Shown here in pieces: positions 17,257-25,864 of a DNA stretch of 64,000 nucleotides. Origin of the DNA: JBCDCY01 sp039180875 (GTDB taxonomy: Bacteria > Pseudomonadota > Alphaproteobacteria > Rhodobacterales > Rhodobacteraceae); assembly GCA_039180875.1 (NCBI GenBank), contig JBCDCY010000015.1, positions 25,480 through 89,479 on the forward strand, written 5' to 3'. Every line of letters begins with the position of its first letter. The stretch's first letter is position 1. Both the position numbers and the translations under genes were made by a program. The notes beneath the pieces were generated by a model. The model was given only the letters and a program-made list of their open reading frames with translations. It was not told where the DNA came from and ran no database searches.

Positions 17257-17385
17257 GCGGCAGGGTCTGCCCATCCGGGGGGCAGTCCTCTTCTCTGCAG
17301 AAAAACATCGCGTCGCGTACGGCCGGGGTTGCGCGATCCAGCCTCGATCCTGCTGAGTGGGGGCTGCAGTCTCGATCAGGACACC

Positions 17386-17982
17386 ATGCGCTCCGGCGAA
17401 CCCGCTTCCCCTCGGCCCCTGCCCGTGCGGCCGACTGCCCTGCCTGCCTTCGGCCTGCGGCTTCGCCGGCTGCGGCGGTCGCTCGGGGTGAAGCAGATGG
17501 CGCTGGCCGACCTTCTGGCCGTGGACCAGACTACCGTCTCCCGGTGGGAGAGCGGGGTCCAGGTGCCGACCGACGGGGTGCAACGCGCCGCCTTCGCTGC
17601 CCTGCAGCCGGAGCGGCCCGACGACGATGCGCTGCGGCGGCTGGTGGAGCGCTCGGGAGACTGCGTGCATCTGGTGGACGAGGCGCGCCATACCTGCCTC
17701 GCCTACTCCATGCCCAGGGCGCGGGACTGGCGGACCAGCCGCCGCGCCATGCTGGGCGTCTCGCTCTGGCAATTCGCGACGGAGGAGATCGCGGCGGCCG
17801 AAGATGCCCTCGCCGACGCCGGCTGGTGGGATATGCACGCCCCGCCGCCCCGGCGCTTCCGCACCTCGCAGCGCGTCTCCGACCGTATCCGGATCAGCGC
17901 CGGCGAGATTACGTGGGAGCGCCTTTACCTCGCCGACGGCACGCCGGTGCGCCTGGTCAGCGGCCGGCGGCCCGCCCCTTAG
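17386..17982 (+). CDS. Xre family helix-turn-helix transcriptional regulator
   Basis: A 198-residue regulator. Residues about 22-72 are a Cro/C1-type HTH (RLRRLRRSLGVKQMALADLL, then DQTTVSRWESG). The rest (DCVHLVDEARHTCLAYS and onward) looks like a small PAS-like sensory domain, which is inferred. I chose the ATG at 17386, preceded by CAGGA, over a TTG at 17329. It is followed at 67 bases by the MFS gene on the same strand, which it may control. Confidence 0.82.
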   Translation: MRSGEPASPRPLPVRPTALPAFGLRLRRLRRSLGVKQMALADLLAVDQTTVSRWESGVQVPTDGVQRAAFAALQPERPDDDALRRLVERSGDCVHLVDEARHTCLAYSMPRARDWRTSRRAMLGVSLWQFATEEIAAAEDALADAGWWDMHAPPPRRFRTSQRVSDRIRISAGEITWERLYLADGTPVRLVSGRRPAP

Positions 17983-18049
17983 GAGGCAGCGCAGGCCCCG
18001 CATATCTTATGCGTGGCAGGGCGCGGCCGGCATCCGCTAGGCAGGGACC

Positions 18050-19273
18050 ATGGCCCGCGCCCTCCCCTCCGTCCTGGCGATACTGCTGCTTTGGGCCGCT
18101 GGCGTGGGCGCGGCGGGGCAGTTCGCCAAGATCGCCGTGCCGTTCCCTGAAGTGCAGATGCTCTATCCGGAGGCGGCGGGCCGGCAGGGCTGGCTGCTGT
18201 CCTCGATCAGCCTGGTGGGCGCGCTCCTCGGCATCGTGGCAGGGCGCCTGGTCGGGCGGCTCGGCACCGCGCGGGTGCTGTACGCGGGGCTGCTCGGCGG
18301 GGCGGCGATCTCGCTGTGGCAGGCGACGGGGCTGGCGTTCCCGACGCTGCTGGCCAGTCGGCTGCTGGAAGGCGGGGCGCATCTCGCCATTGTCGTCGCT
18401 GCACCCACCCTGATGCTGCAGATCGCGCCGGCGCGTCTGCAGGGAGCTGCGATGGCGCTGTGGAGCACGTTCTTCGGCGTCTCCTTCGCCCTTGCCGCCT
18501 GGCTTGGCCTGCCCCTGGTCGCCGCCTTCGGTCCGCGGGCGCTATTCCTCGCCCACGGCTTGCTGATGCTGGCAATCGCCTTGCTGCTGGCGACCGTGCT
18601 CCGGCGCGCCCGTCTCGACGGCCGGGGAGCGGAGGAGCCCGCGCGGCCCGGCCCGGCGCTTCTGGCCGCGCATCTGAGGGCCTATCGCTCGCCCTTCATC
18701 GCGGCGCCCGGGATCGGCTGGCTGTTCTACACCATGACCTTCGTGGCGCTGCTGGCGATCCTGCCGGAGCGTTTGCCGGAGGGGCAGCGCCAGTCGCTCA
18801 CCGCTTTGCTGCCGCTCCTCGGCATCGCTGTTTCCCTGCTGGTTGCACCGCTCCTCCTGCGGATCATGGGCGGGACGACGATCGTGGTGGCGGGCTTTGC
18901 CCTGGCCGCGGCGGCGATCGCCAGCCTGGCCTTCGGTGCCTCCCTCACCCTGGTCTGCCTCGCCCTCTTCCCCGTCCTCGGCCTGGTGCAAAGCGGCAGC
19001 TTCGCCGCTGTGCCGGAGCTGAACGGCAACTTGGCCGATCGTGCGCTTAGCCATGGGGTGATGGCCCAGACCGGCAACATCGGCAATCTGCTCGGCACGC
19101 CCGCGCTCCAGGCGGTGCTCCGCGGCGGCGGGGAGGCCGGCCTTTTCACGGCGGTCGTCGGGCTTTACGGCGCTGGGATCGCGGCGCACCTCTTCCTGCG
19201 CCGGCAGCGGATCAGGACCGGTCGCCTCACACCGCGCCCTGATACTCGCCCCGGGCCGGATAGTCCCGGCTGA
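18050..19273 (+). CDS. MFS transporter
   Basis: A 407-residue major facilitator protein with about twelve hydrophobic segments and a central hydrophilic loop near residue 190 (RRARLDGRGAEEPARPG). The segment after TM2 (GIVAGRLVGRLGTARVLYAG) is an MFS motif-A-like loop. The start follows AGGCAGGGACC. The substrate is unknown. Its 3' end overlaps the convergent peroxiredoxin-like gene by 47 bases. Confidence 0.88.
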   Translation: MARALPSVLAILLLWAAGVGAAGQFAKIAVPFPEVQMLYPEAAGRQGWLLSSISLVGALLGIVAGRLVGRLGTARVLYAGLLGGAAISLWQATGLAFPTLLASRLLEGGAHLAIVVAAPTLMLQIAPARLQGAAMALWSTFFGVSFALAAWLGLPLVAAFGPRALFLAHGLLMLAIALLLATVLRRARLDGRGAEEPARPGPALLAAHLRAYRSPFIAAPGIGWLFYTMTFVALLAILPERLPEGQRQSLTALLPLLGIAVSLLVAPLLLRIMGGTTIVVAGFALAAAAIASLAFGASLTLVCLALFPVLGLVQSGSFAAVPELNGNLADRALSHGVMAQTGNIGNLLGTPALQAVLRGGGEAGLFTAVVGLYGAGIAAHLFLRRQRIRTGRLTPRPDTRPGPDSPG

Positions 19274-19763
19274 TCGCACCGTCGAGCGCCTTCAGAAGCT
19301 CGGAGAAATGCGGCCGGACGAACGGCATCGTCTGGACGGAGGCGTAGTAGAGCGTGCGGGCCGGGGTCACCATGAAGACACCGGGCTCGGAGAACAGTGC
19401 CGGCTCCTCCACGTCGATCGAGGTCTTGCCCTTCGACGTCGAGATGAACAGGCCCCAGTCCCGCGCCGTCTGAAGCGGCAGGTCGTAGGCGACGCGCAGT
19501 TTGTCGGCGTGGATGGTCTCGGCCATCTTCTCACCCCGCTCCTGCCCGTCGGCGCTGACGGCGACGGTGGCGACGCCGCGCTCGGCGAAGTCGGGGGTCA
19601 GCCGCTCGAGCTCCCGCAGATAGGTGGCGCAGATCGGGCAATGATAGCCGCGGTAGAACACGACGAGCGTGCCGCGCTCGGCCGTCTCGCCCGACAGCAC
19701 GAAGCGATCGCCATTGGTGAGCGGCAGGTCGAGGTCGGGGGTCTTCTTGCGGGGCATCAGCAT
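19227..19763 (-). CDS. Peroxiredoxin-like protein (AhpC/TSA family)
   Basis: A 178-residue thioredoxin-fold protein. The active site is YRGYHCPICATYL, a CxxC at the end of the first beta-strand/helix in the place of the peroxidatic cysteine, followed by LERLTPDFAERGVATVAVSAD. No signal peptide is seen. The start has GGAGTGAC upstream. It is the last gene of the TRAP/cupin operon, 11 bases after the Kelch gene, and probably handles peroxides or thiol redox linked to that pathway. Confidence 0.85.
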   Translation of the reverse strand: MLMPRKKTPDLDLPLTNGDRFVLSGETAERGTLVVFYRGYHCPICATYLRELERLTPDFAERGVATVAVSADGQERGEKMAETIHADKLRVAYDLPLQTARDWGLFISTSKGKTSIDVEEPALFSEPGVFMVTPARTLYYASVQTMPFVRPHFSELLKALDGAISRDYPARGEYQGAV

Positions 19764-19774
19764 GATGTCACTCC

Positions 19775-20779
19775 TCAGGCCGGGGTCAGGATTTCGTGCG
19801 CGGGCGAGCGGTCGTTGCCGCCGGGCTGGCGGGCGCCGCCCACCACGTGGATGCGGCCGGCGAGCGCCACACCGTCGGTGCCGTGGCGGGGCGTCGGCAT
19901 CGCCGGCAGCGCCGACCAGGCATCGGCGGTGGGGTCGTAGACCCAGGCCTCGGCAAAGACGCCGTCGTTGTCGGTGAAGACCGCCTCGCCGCCGAAGACG
20001 TAGAGCTTGCCGTCCAGCACTGCACCGGCCAGGCCCGCCTGGCCCTGGGGCATCGGGGCGAGGCTGCGCCAGCGGTCCTCCGCCGGGTCGTAGACCTCCG
20101 TCAGGCCGGTCAGCGCGAATTCCTCCCGCCCGCCGGCGACATAGAGGCGGCCGTCGATCACTCCGCCGGCCGCGGAGTTCCGGGCGACGCTGGCCGGGGC
20201 CGCCTTGTCCCAGGTGTTCGACGAGACGTCCCAGACCCAGTGGGCCTGCATGTCGGCATGATCGCCCCGCTCCTGATTGGCGTCGCCCGTCAGGCTGCGC
20301 CCACCGACGGAGTGGATGCGCCCGTCGATGACCGCGGCCACCTGCTCTGCCTGGGGCTGGGGCTGGGTGCCGGCGGGGTGCCAGCGCGCGTCGCCGAGCG
20401 CCCAGATCGCCGGCTTCATCTGCCAGACCCCGCGGGGTGGCGAGCCGCGATAGCCGCCGATGGAGTAAAGCGTGCCCTCGGCCGAGATCAGCTTGTTGTG
20501 GTGGCGCCGCTCGGGCAGGTCGGGGCCGATGGTCCAGGCGTCCCTGCCGGGATCGTAGACTTGGGTGAGCGCGATGCCGTCGCGGCTCTTGGCAACCGTG
20601 GCGATGCCGCCGGCGATGTAGAGCTGGCCGTCGTGCAGCGCCGGATAGACCTCCTGCACGGCATAGGGCATCGCCGCTGCGCTGCTCCAGGCGCCACCCT
20701 CGGCCCGGCCGGTCCTCGGCAGGGTCGTCAACGCACCGGCGGCGAGGGCGGAGGTCATCAGGCTGCGGCGGGTGATCAT
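19775..20779 (-). CDS. Tat-exported Kelch-repeat protein
   Basis: A 334-residue protein. The twin-arginine signal TRRSLM at residues 3-8, followed by SALAAGALTTLP, predicts Tat export. The mature part holds about five or six Kelch repeats, each with a glycine pair and a conserved Tyr and Trp: LYIAGG then YDPGRDAW, LYSIGG, IHSVGG, LYVAGG then YDPAEDRW, LYVFGG then YDPTADAW, IHVVGG. This predicts a beta-propeller, as in N-acetylneuraminate epimerase or galactose oxidase-like proteins. It may bind or isomerise the sugar-acid or carboxylate taken up by the TRAP system; the substrate is unknown. Confidence 0.88.
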   Translation of the reverse strand: MITRRSLMTSALAAGALTTLPRTGRAEGGAWSSAAAMPYAVQEVYPALHDGQLYIAGGIATVAKSRDGIALTQVYDPGRDAWTIGPDLPERRHHNKLISAEGTLYSIGGYRGSPPRGVWQMKPAIWALGDARWHPAGTQPQPQAEQVAAVIDGRIHSVGGRSLTGDANQERGDHADMQAHWVWDVSSNTWDKAAPASVARNSAAGGVIDGRLYVAGGREEFALTGLTEVYDPAEDRWRSLAPMPQGQAGLAGAVLDGKLYVFGGEAVFTDNDGVFAEAWVYDPTADAWSALPAMPTPRHGTDGVALAGRIHVVGGARQPGGNDRSPAHEILTPA

Positions 20780-20896
20780 CGGGGGTCTCCTCAGAAAAAA
20801 TCGGTGGACGCGGCGCGAGGGAGGCGCCGTTGGGGACGGCTCTTCGGGGAACGGCTGTCAGGGTGCGCGGGCCGGGTCAGGTCGCGGCGCGCGCTG

Positions 20897-21544
20897 TCAC
20901 ATCGCGGCGACCCGCGGCCGGCTATCCGCCCGGGGTGGCAACTGCTCCTCCCCGGCGAATGCGGTGAAGCCGGGGCGGGCGGCGAGCCGCTCGAACCAGG
21001 CGGAAAGCGCCGCGCCAGGCAGCGTCAGCCCCATGGTCCGGTGGCGGTTGATCGCGACGCCGGCGGTGATGTCGGCCATCGAGAACTCGTCGCCGCCCAG
21101 GAACGGCTGCTGCGCCAGAACGGCGTCGAGGCGCTGGGCGCTGTCGGCGATCTTGGCGTGGAGCTCCGCGAGATCCGCCTCGCCGCCGAGCCAACCGCGC
21201 ACGAAGACATCGCGCACCGGCGGCCAGAACACCGTCGCGACCCAGTCGAGCCAGCTATCCACCTCGGCCCGCTGAACAGGATCTTCCGGATAGAGCGCCA
21301 GGGCGTGCCGGCGCCCGAGATGGCGGAGGATGGCGTGGGCCTGCCAGACGACGGCCGCGCCGTCCTGCAGCACCGAGATGGTGCCGGCGGGGCTGAGCGC
21401 GGTGAAGGCGGGCGTGTCGAGCCCGCCATGGGGCCCGCCGACGATGCGGCGCTCGGGCGCCAGCCCCGCCTCGGCGCAGGCCCAGATCACGCGCTGGACG
21501 TTCGAGGAGGTGCCGCGGCCCCAGAGGATCAAGCGCTCGCTCAT
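20897..21544 (-). CDS. Glutathione S-transferase family protein
   Basis: A 215-residue GST. The N-terminal thioredoxin-like domain opens ERLILWGRGTSSNVQRVIWA, where Ser/Asn near residue 14 are the likely glutathione contacts, and the helical C-terminal domain includes FLGGDEFSMADITAGVAI, the typical N-capping box. The ATG at 21544 is preceded by GGGAGGGC; a GTG one codon earlier is possible. It lies between the secreted cupin and the Kelch gene in the TRAP operon, suggesting glutathione-dependent isomerisation or ring-cleavage-product handling in that pathway. Confidence 0.9.
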   Translation of the reverse strand: MSERLILWGRGTSSNVQRVIWACAEAGLAPERRIVGGPHGGLDTPAFTALSPAGTISVLQDGAAVVWQAHAILRHLGRRHALALYPEDPVQRAEVDSWLDWVATVFWPPVRDVFVRGWLGGEADLAELHAKIADSAQRLDAVLAQQPFLGGDEFSMADITAGVAINRHRTMGLTLPGAALSAWFERLAARPGFTAFAGEEQLPPRADSRPRVAAM

Positions 21545-21555
21545 CACGCCCTCCC

Positions 21556-22044
21556 CTACTGCGCCTCGGGGCGGTCGGCGACGAACCAGGTGCCGCTCGG
21601 CCCCATGCCGGAGATCTCCAGGACCACCTCCTCATCGGTGACGTGGAACCGCCGGCTCCAGGCCGCGGAGATATAGGAGGTGCCGGGGGGCACCAGGGTG
21701 AGGCGGTCGTCATCCCATTCCTTGCCCTCGCCCATGCGCCAGACCCCCTGCAGCACCCGCACGAAGCGCACAGTGTCGTGGTAGTGCGGCGGCACCCGTG
21801 TGCCGGCGGGGATGCGCACGCGCATCAGGAACGGCCCGGCCTCCGCCGGGTTGCCGAGCAGCATGGCCGCGGCAATGCCGTTCGGCACGGTGGGGTTGGT
21901 CTGCCAGTCGATGTCGTCCTCTTCGATCAGCCACTCGGCGATCGGCGGCTCGTCGTAGAAGGCGGGCGGCGCGGCATAATCCGGCTCTGCCCGGAGCGTG
22001 CCGGCGACCAGCGCGAGGCTTGCGGCGGTGATGACGAGCTTCAT
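21556..22044 (-). CDS. Secreted cupin domain protein
   Basis: A 162-residue protein with a signal peptide (MKLVITAASLALVAGTLRAE). A single cupin barrel follows: the first metal motif is seen in GTRVPPHYHDTVRFVRVLQG (His, His, then no Glu at the usual place) and the second in WSRRFHVTDEEVV. It probably acts in the periplasm as a small binding protein or enzyme. It is part of the operon, 26 bases after the bicupin gene. Function unknown. Confidence 0.85.
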   Translation of the reverse strand: MKLVITAASLALVAGTLRAEPDYAAPPAFYDEPPIAEWLIEEDDIDWQTNPTVPNGIAAAMLLGNPAEAGPFLMRVRIPAGTRVPPHYHDTVRFVRVLQGVWRMGEGKEWDDDRLTLVPPGTSYISAAWSRRFHVTDEEVVLEISGMGPSGTWFVADRPEAQ

Positions 22045-22070
22045 GGCGATGTCCTTTCGGGGTTGGGGGG

Positions 22071-22817
22071 TCAGGCGAGCCAGGCGAAGACGCAGATCCG
22101 CTCCGCCCCGTCGATGGCGCGGCTGATATGCCCGCGCCCGTGCAAATCCTCGCCCTGGTAGACCTCGCCGGGCAGGATCCGGCGGACCTCTCCGTCGCCG
22201 CAATCGACCTCCATGCCGCCCGTGAGCATCAGGACGATCTGGCGTTGCGGGGCGGGGTGGAAATCGTGGTTCAGGCTGCCGGGCTTCTTCACGGCCTGCC
22301 AGGCGGTGATCGGGATCTCTCGCGTCACCATCCCGCTCGGCCCGCCATAGAGATAGTCGAGCCGCTCGTCGGCGAAGTGGGAGCGGCCATCGGCGCTGTA
22401 GCAGCGGGTGAGCTGCGGGCCGGGCGCCGGCGCCGGCAATTCGCTCAGCCGGTTCGTCACAAGATCGTCGTCGAGCGCGATGAAGGCGGAGCGGAAGCCC
22501 TCCGCCGACAGGGCCCGACTGCGATGTCCGCGGCCCGTGGTGTCGGTGACCTCCAGCAGGTCGCCCGGACGGAAGATCCGGACGGCGCCGTCGGTGGTGG
22601 TGATCTCCAAGGCCCCGGTCATCACGATCACCAGCCGCCGGCGCGGCGCGGGGTGAAAGTCGAAGTCCATGTCCCCCGGCGTCCAGCGGAAGGAGACATG
22701 GCGGGCCGGCATCGGATCGGATTTCTCGTCGTGCACCCGTGCGTGCGGCAGGGCGAGCTCGACCTCCTCGAAGGTCGAGCCGCCGTCCGCTGTCGCGATG
22801 GTCCGGGTGAGCTGCAT
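22071..22817 (-). CDS. Two-domain cupin (bicupin) protein
   Basis: A 248-residue cytoplasmic protein made of two homologous cupin halves. Each contains the same block: FDFHPAPRRRLVIVMTGALE in the first, DFHPAPQRQIVLMLTGGME in the second, followed by FRPGDLLEVTDTTGRGHRSR and ILPGEVYQGEDLHGRGHISR. The repeated His residues suggest two metal or ligand sites. Its place next to DctP suggests it processes the imported carboxylate. No precise enzyme can be named. Confidence 0.85.
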   Translation of the reverse strand: MQLTRTIATADGGSTFEEVELALPHARVHDEKSDPMPARHVSFRWTPGDMDFDFHPAPRRRLVIVMTGALEITTTDGAVRIFRPGDLLEVTDTTGRGHRSRALSAEGFRSAFIALDDDLVTNRLSELPAPAPGPQLTRCYSADGRSHFADERLDYLYGGPSGMVTREIPITAWQAVKKPGSLNHDFHPAPQRQIVLMLTGGMEVDCGDGEVRRILPGEVYQGEDLHGRGHISRAIDGAERICVFAWLA

Positions 22818-22828
22818 TTTTGTAGCGG

Positions 22829-23836
22829 TTACTGCGCTGCGTCGGCCGCGGCGCGGAAGTCGGCCAGCACCTTCTCACCGGGCATGCCGCGCGCCTCCAG
22901 CGCATCGGCCCACTGCACGTTCACCTCGGCCAGCGTATCCGACAGCGTCGCCAGATCGTCGCCGGAGAACTCCGAGAAGGTGATCCCAGCCTCCTCGAGC
23001 TGCGCGATGGTGGCCGCGCGGTTGTCGTCGACGGAGGCGCAGGTGCGGGTCATCGCCTCGTCCGCGACGGCCCGGAAGACGGTCTTGTGCTCCTCCGACA
23101 GGGCGTCCCAGGTCTCCTGCTTCATCAGGTAGGTGGCGAAGACCGTGCCGAAATTGCCGCCCAAGGTGGCGTGGGTGGCCAGTTCGTCGAAGCCGTAGGT
23201 CTGGAAGCTGTCGAAGCCGAAGAACAGGCCGTCGATGGTGCCACGGCTGAGGGATTCGTAGATCTCTGGCGTCGACATCCGCACCGACACGGCGCCAAGC
23301 GCCCGGGCCGTCATGTCGAGCGCGCCGCCGGCGGTCCGGATCTTCAACCCCTCCAGATCCGCGACCGAGGTGACGGGGGCATCGGCCGTGAAGATCTCGT
23401 AGGGCGCATTGACGTAGACCATGATCGCCTTCAGCCCGGCCGGCGCGAGCTCGTCCTGGGCCAGCACGCCCTCATCGACCAGTTGCCAAAGGGCGGCACT
23501 GCCCTGGCAGGCTGTGCCGTAATTGCCGGGCAGCGCGGCGACATCGGTCATCGGCAAGGTCTCCGGCACGAAGGTCGGCACGACGAAGCCGATATCGGCG
23601 ATGCCATTCTTCACCAACGCCGGCACGTCCTGGGGCTTGCCGAGCTGGCTCGAGGGGAAATGCTGGAACTCGATGGCCCCGTCGGTGCGGGCCGTGACCT
23701 CTGCCATGAACCACTGGGTGAGGGATTGGGAGACGTGGTGCTCCGGCGGCAGCACGTCGGCGACGCGGAAGGTCTCGGCCTGGGCGACGGGCGCGATCAG
23801 GGCCGCGGTGGTGGCGAGGGCGGTGGCGAGTTTCAT
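22829..23836 (-). CDS. dctP: TRAP transporter substrate-binding protein (DctP family)
   Basis: A 335-residue periplasmic binding protein. The signal peptide is MKLATALATTAALIAPVAQAE. DctP features are EFQHFPSSQLGKPQDVPALV, the ligand-contact region LEGLKIRTAGG (the conserved Arg binds the carboxylate in this family) and IDGLFFGFDSF. The ATG at 23836 has GGGAG upstream; an ATG at 23854 would add six residues. It captures an organic acid for the DctQM permease encoded just upstream. Confidence 0.92.
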   Translation of the reverse strand: MKLATALATTAALIAPVAQAETFRVADVLPPEHHVSQSLTQWFMAEVTARTDGAIEFQHFPSSQLGKPQDVPALVKNGIADIGFVVPTFVPETLPMTDVAALPGNYGTACQGSAALWQLVDEGVLAQDELAPAGLKAIMVYVNAPYEIFTADAPVTSVADLEGLKIRTAGGALDMTARALGAVSVRMSTPEIYESLSRGTIDGLFFGFDSFQTYGFDELATHATLGGNFGTVFATYLMKQETWDALSEEHKTVFRAVADEAMTRTCASVDDNRAATIAQLEEAGITFSEFSGDDLATLSDTLAEVNVQWADALEARGMPGEKVLADFRAAADAAQ

Positions 23837-23868
23837 CTGTTTTCTCCCTTTCATCGGTTTTCTTGGGG

Positions 23869-25158
23869 TCAGTTCCCCATGGTGCTCGGCAGCCAAAGCG
23901 TCAGGATCGGAAAGGCCACCAGCACCGCCAGGATCCCGATATGAGCCGCGACATGGGGGGCGACGCCGGCAAAGATGCGCTCCAGCGGCTGCTTGGTGAA
24001 CTGCGAGACGACGAAGACGTTGAGGCCGAGGGGCGGCGTCACCATGCCGATCTCGGCCGTGATGATGACGATGATGCCGAACCAGATCGGATCGAAGCCG
24101 AGGCCGACGATCACCGGCAGGGTCACCGGCACGGTGAGGAACAGGATGGCGATCTGATCCATGAAGAAGCCGAGGACCAGGTAGACCAGCAGGACCAGCA
24201 CGATGATGGTCCAGCGCGACATCTCCAGATCGCCGATGGCGCTGACCAGGTTCTGGGTCACCTGGGTGAGGGTGAAGAAGTAGCCGAAGATGTGGGCGCC
24301 GACGATGATCATGATGATCATCGCCGTGGTCCCGCCGGCCCGCACCAGGGCCTGATAGGCCGTGCGCCAGGTGAGGCGGCGCTTCAGGAACGCGATCACC
24401 ATTGCGCCGGTGGCGCCGATGGAGGCCGCCTCGGTCGGTGTTGCGACACCCAGATAGATGATCCCCGTCACCAGCATGACGAGCACCGCAATGGGTCCGA
24501 CGACGGGCAGGACGGCGAGCTTGTCCGCCCAGCTTCGCGCCTGGCCGCGGGGGGCGGCGGCGGGGGCGACGAAGGAGATCACCACGATGGTGGCGATGAT
24601 GGTGAGCATCACCAGCAGGCCGGGCACGATGCCCGCGACCAGCAGCCGGCCGATCGACTGCTCGGCGATCAGGCCGTAGAGCACGATCGGCACCGACGGC
24701 GGGATCAGCATGGCCAGCCCGCCGGTGATCGCCACCACGCCCGTCGCCACCCGGGGATCGTAGCCCTGCCGCAGCATGGCCGGGACCGAGGTGCCGGCCA
24801 GCGTCGCCGCCGAGGCGGTGGAGGAGCCGGAGATCGCGCCGAAGCCCGCACCGGCGAGCGCGGTGGAGATGCCGAGCCCGGCGCGCACCCGCCCGACCCA
24901 GACCGACATCGCCTCGAACAGGTCGTCGGCGATGCCCGAGATGATGATGAACTCCGCCATCAGCAGGAACATCGGGATGGTCAGCAACTCGTAGGAGTTG
25001 ACGGCGGCATAGGGCGTCGTCTCGAGAAACCCGATGACGAAGTCGGGACCGCCGAAGAAGTAGAGCCCGACGACGCCCGCGATGCCCATGGCGAAGGCGA
25101 CGGGGATGCCGATCAGCAGCAGGGCGATCAGGACGGCGATGACGACGATGGAGAGCAT
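23869..25158 (-). CDS. dctM: TRAP transporter large permease (DctM family)
   Basis: A 429-residue integral membrane protein with about twelve hydrophobic segments. DctM signatures include AGAGFGAISGSSTASAATLA, GVATPTEAASIGATGAM and the closing AEIGMVTPPLGLNVFV. It couples carboxylate import to the sodium gradient together with DctQ, whose stop lies five bases before this start. The substrate is unknown. Confidence 0.94.
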   Translation of the reverse strand: MLSIVVIAVLIALLLIGIPVAFAMGIAGVVGLYFFGGPDFVIGFLETTPYAAVNSYELLTIPMFLLMAEFIIISGIADDLFEAMSVWVGRVRAGLGISTALAGAGFGAISGSSTASAATLAGTSVPAMLRQGYDPRVATGVVAITGGLAMLIPPSVPIVLYGLIAEQSIGRLLVAGIVPGLLVMLTIIATIVVISFVAPAAAPRGQARSWADKLAVLPVVGPIAVLVMLVTGIIYLGVATPTEAASIGATGAMVIAFLKRRLTWRTAYQALVRAGGTTAMIIMIIVGAHIFGYFFTLTQVTQNLVSAIGDLEMSRWTIIVLVLLVYLVLGFFMDQIAILFLTVPVTLPVIVGLGFDPIWFGIIVIITAEIGMVTPPLGLNVFVVSQFTKQPLERIFAGVAPHVAAHIGILAVLVAFPILTLWLPSTMGN

Positions 25159-25163
25159 GGACC

Positions 25164-25724
25164 TTACTCCGCCCGGGAGGCGGCACTGGCCACCGGCGGC
25201 ACCGGGATGAGCCCCAGCATGCCGCGCCCGTGGCGCACCGCATCGACCATCAGGCGCACGGCGAGGCACGCCATGCCGAGCGGCATCAGCCCGACCGAGG
25301 CCCAGGTCGGCCATTCGTAGACGCCGGGCGTTACCCGACCCTGGACCCAGGCCTCCACCGTCAGATGGATCCCCTGCCAGGCAAAGCCGAGGGTGAGGCC
25401 GAGCGCCAGCAACACCGCCAAAAGATCGCAGGCCGCCCGCATCCGATCGGGCATCACCCGAAAGATCAGGTCGATCCGGATATGGCGCCCATCGCGCCAG
25501 CTCGCCGCCAGGGCGAGAAAGAACAGGCAAGGCAGCAGATAGAGGGTGATGAGGTTGAAGCTCCAGGGCAGCGGCCGGTTCAGCCCGTAGCGCAGACCGA
25601 CATCGACGAAGACCAGCAGCATGACGGTGAGCATGGCGAAGGCGGCGATGGCCGTAGCCGCCCGCTCGAGCGTGGCGAACGTTCGATGAAGCGGTGTCGT
25701 CGCGGTCTGAGCGTTCTCGGCCAT
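25164..25724 (-). CDS. dctQ: TRAP transporter small permease (DctQ family)
   Basis: A 186-residue protein with four predicted transmembrane helices and the DctQ pattern LVFVDVGLRYGLNRPLPWS near residues 37-56, then FFLALAASWRDGRHIRIDL. It is the first gene of the leftward operon controlled from the IclR intergenic region. It pairs with DctM. Confidence 0.93.
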   Translation of the reverse strand: MAENAQTATTPLHRTFATLERAATAIAAFAMLTVMLLVFVDVGLRYGLNRPLPWSFNLITLYLLPCLFFLALAASWRDGRHIRIDLIFRVMPDRMRAACDLLAVLLALGLTLGFAWQGIHLTVEAWVQGRVTPGVYEWPTWASVGLMPLGMACLAVRLMVDAVRHGRGMLGLIPVPPVASAASRAE

Positions 25725-25765
25725 GTCGGTCCTTTCCGCCTTCTGACTTGCCGCCAGATAGCATT

Positions 25766-25801
25766 TGTGCGATATACGGTCAAATGTTCATATTTCGCAC
25801 A
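25766..25801. promoter_or_regulatory. Inverted repeat, probable IclR operator
   Basis: TGTGCGATATA (25766-25776) and TATTTCGCACA (25791-25801) form a dyad matching at 10 of 11 positions, with a 14-base spacer, inside the AT-rich gap between dctQ and the divergent IclR gene. It could serve both promoters. The link to IclR is inferred from position. Confidence 0.55.
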
Positions 25802-25864
25802 TCACGGAGCTGTGCACCCAAGATCGTTCGCCGACCGGATCGCCTTGCGCTAAGGGAATGTCGC

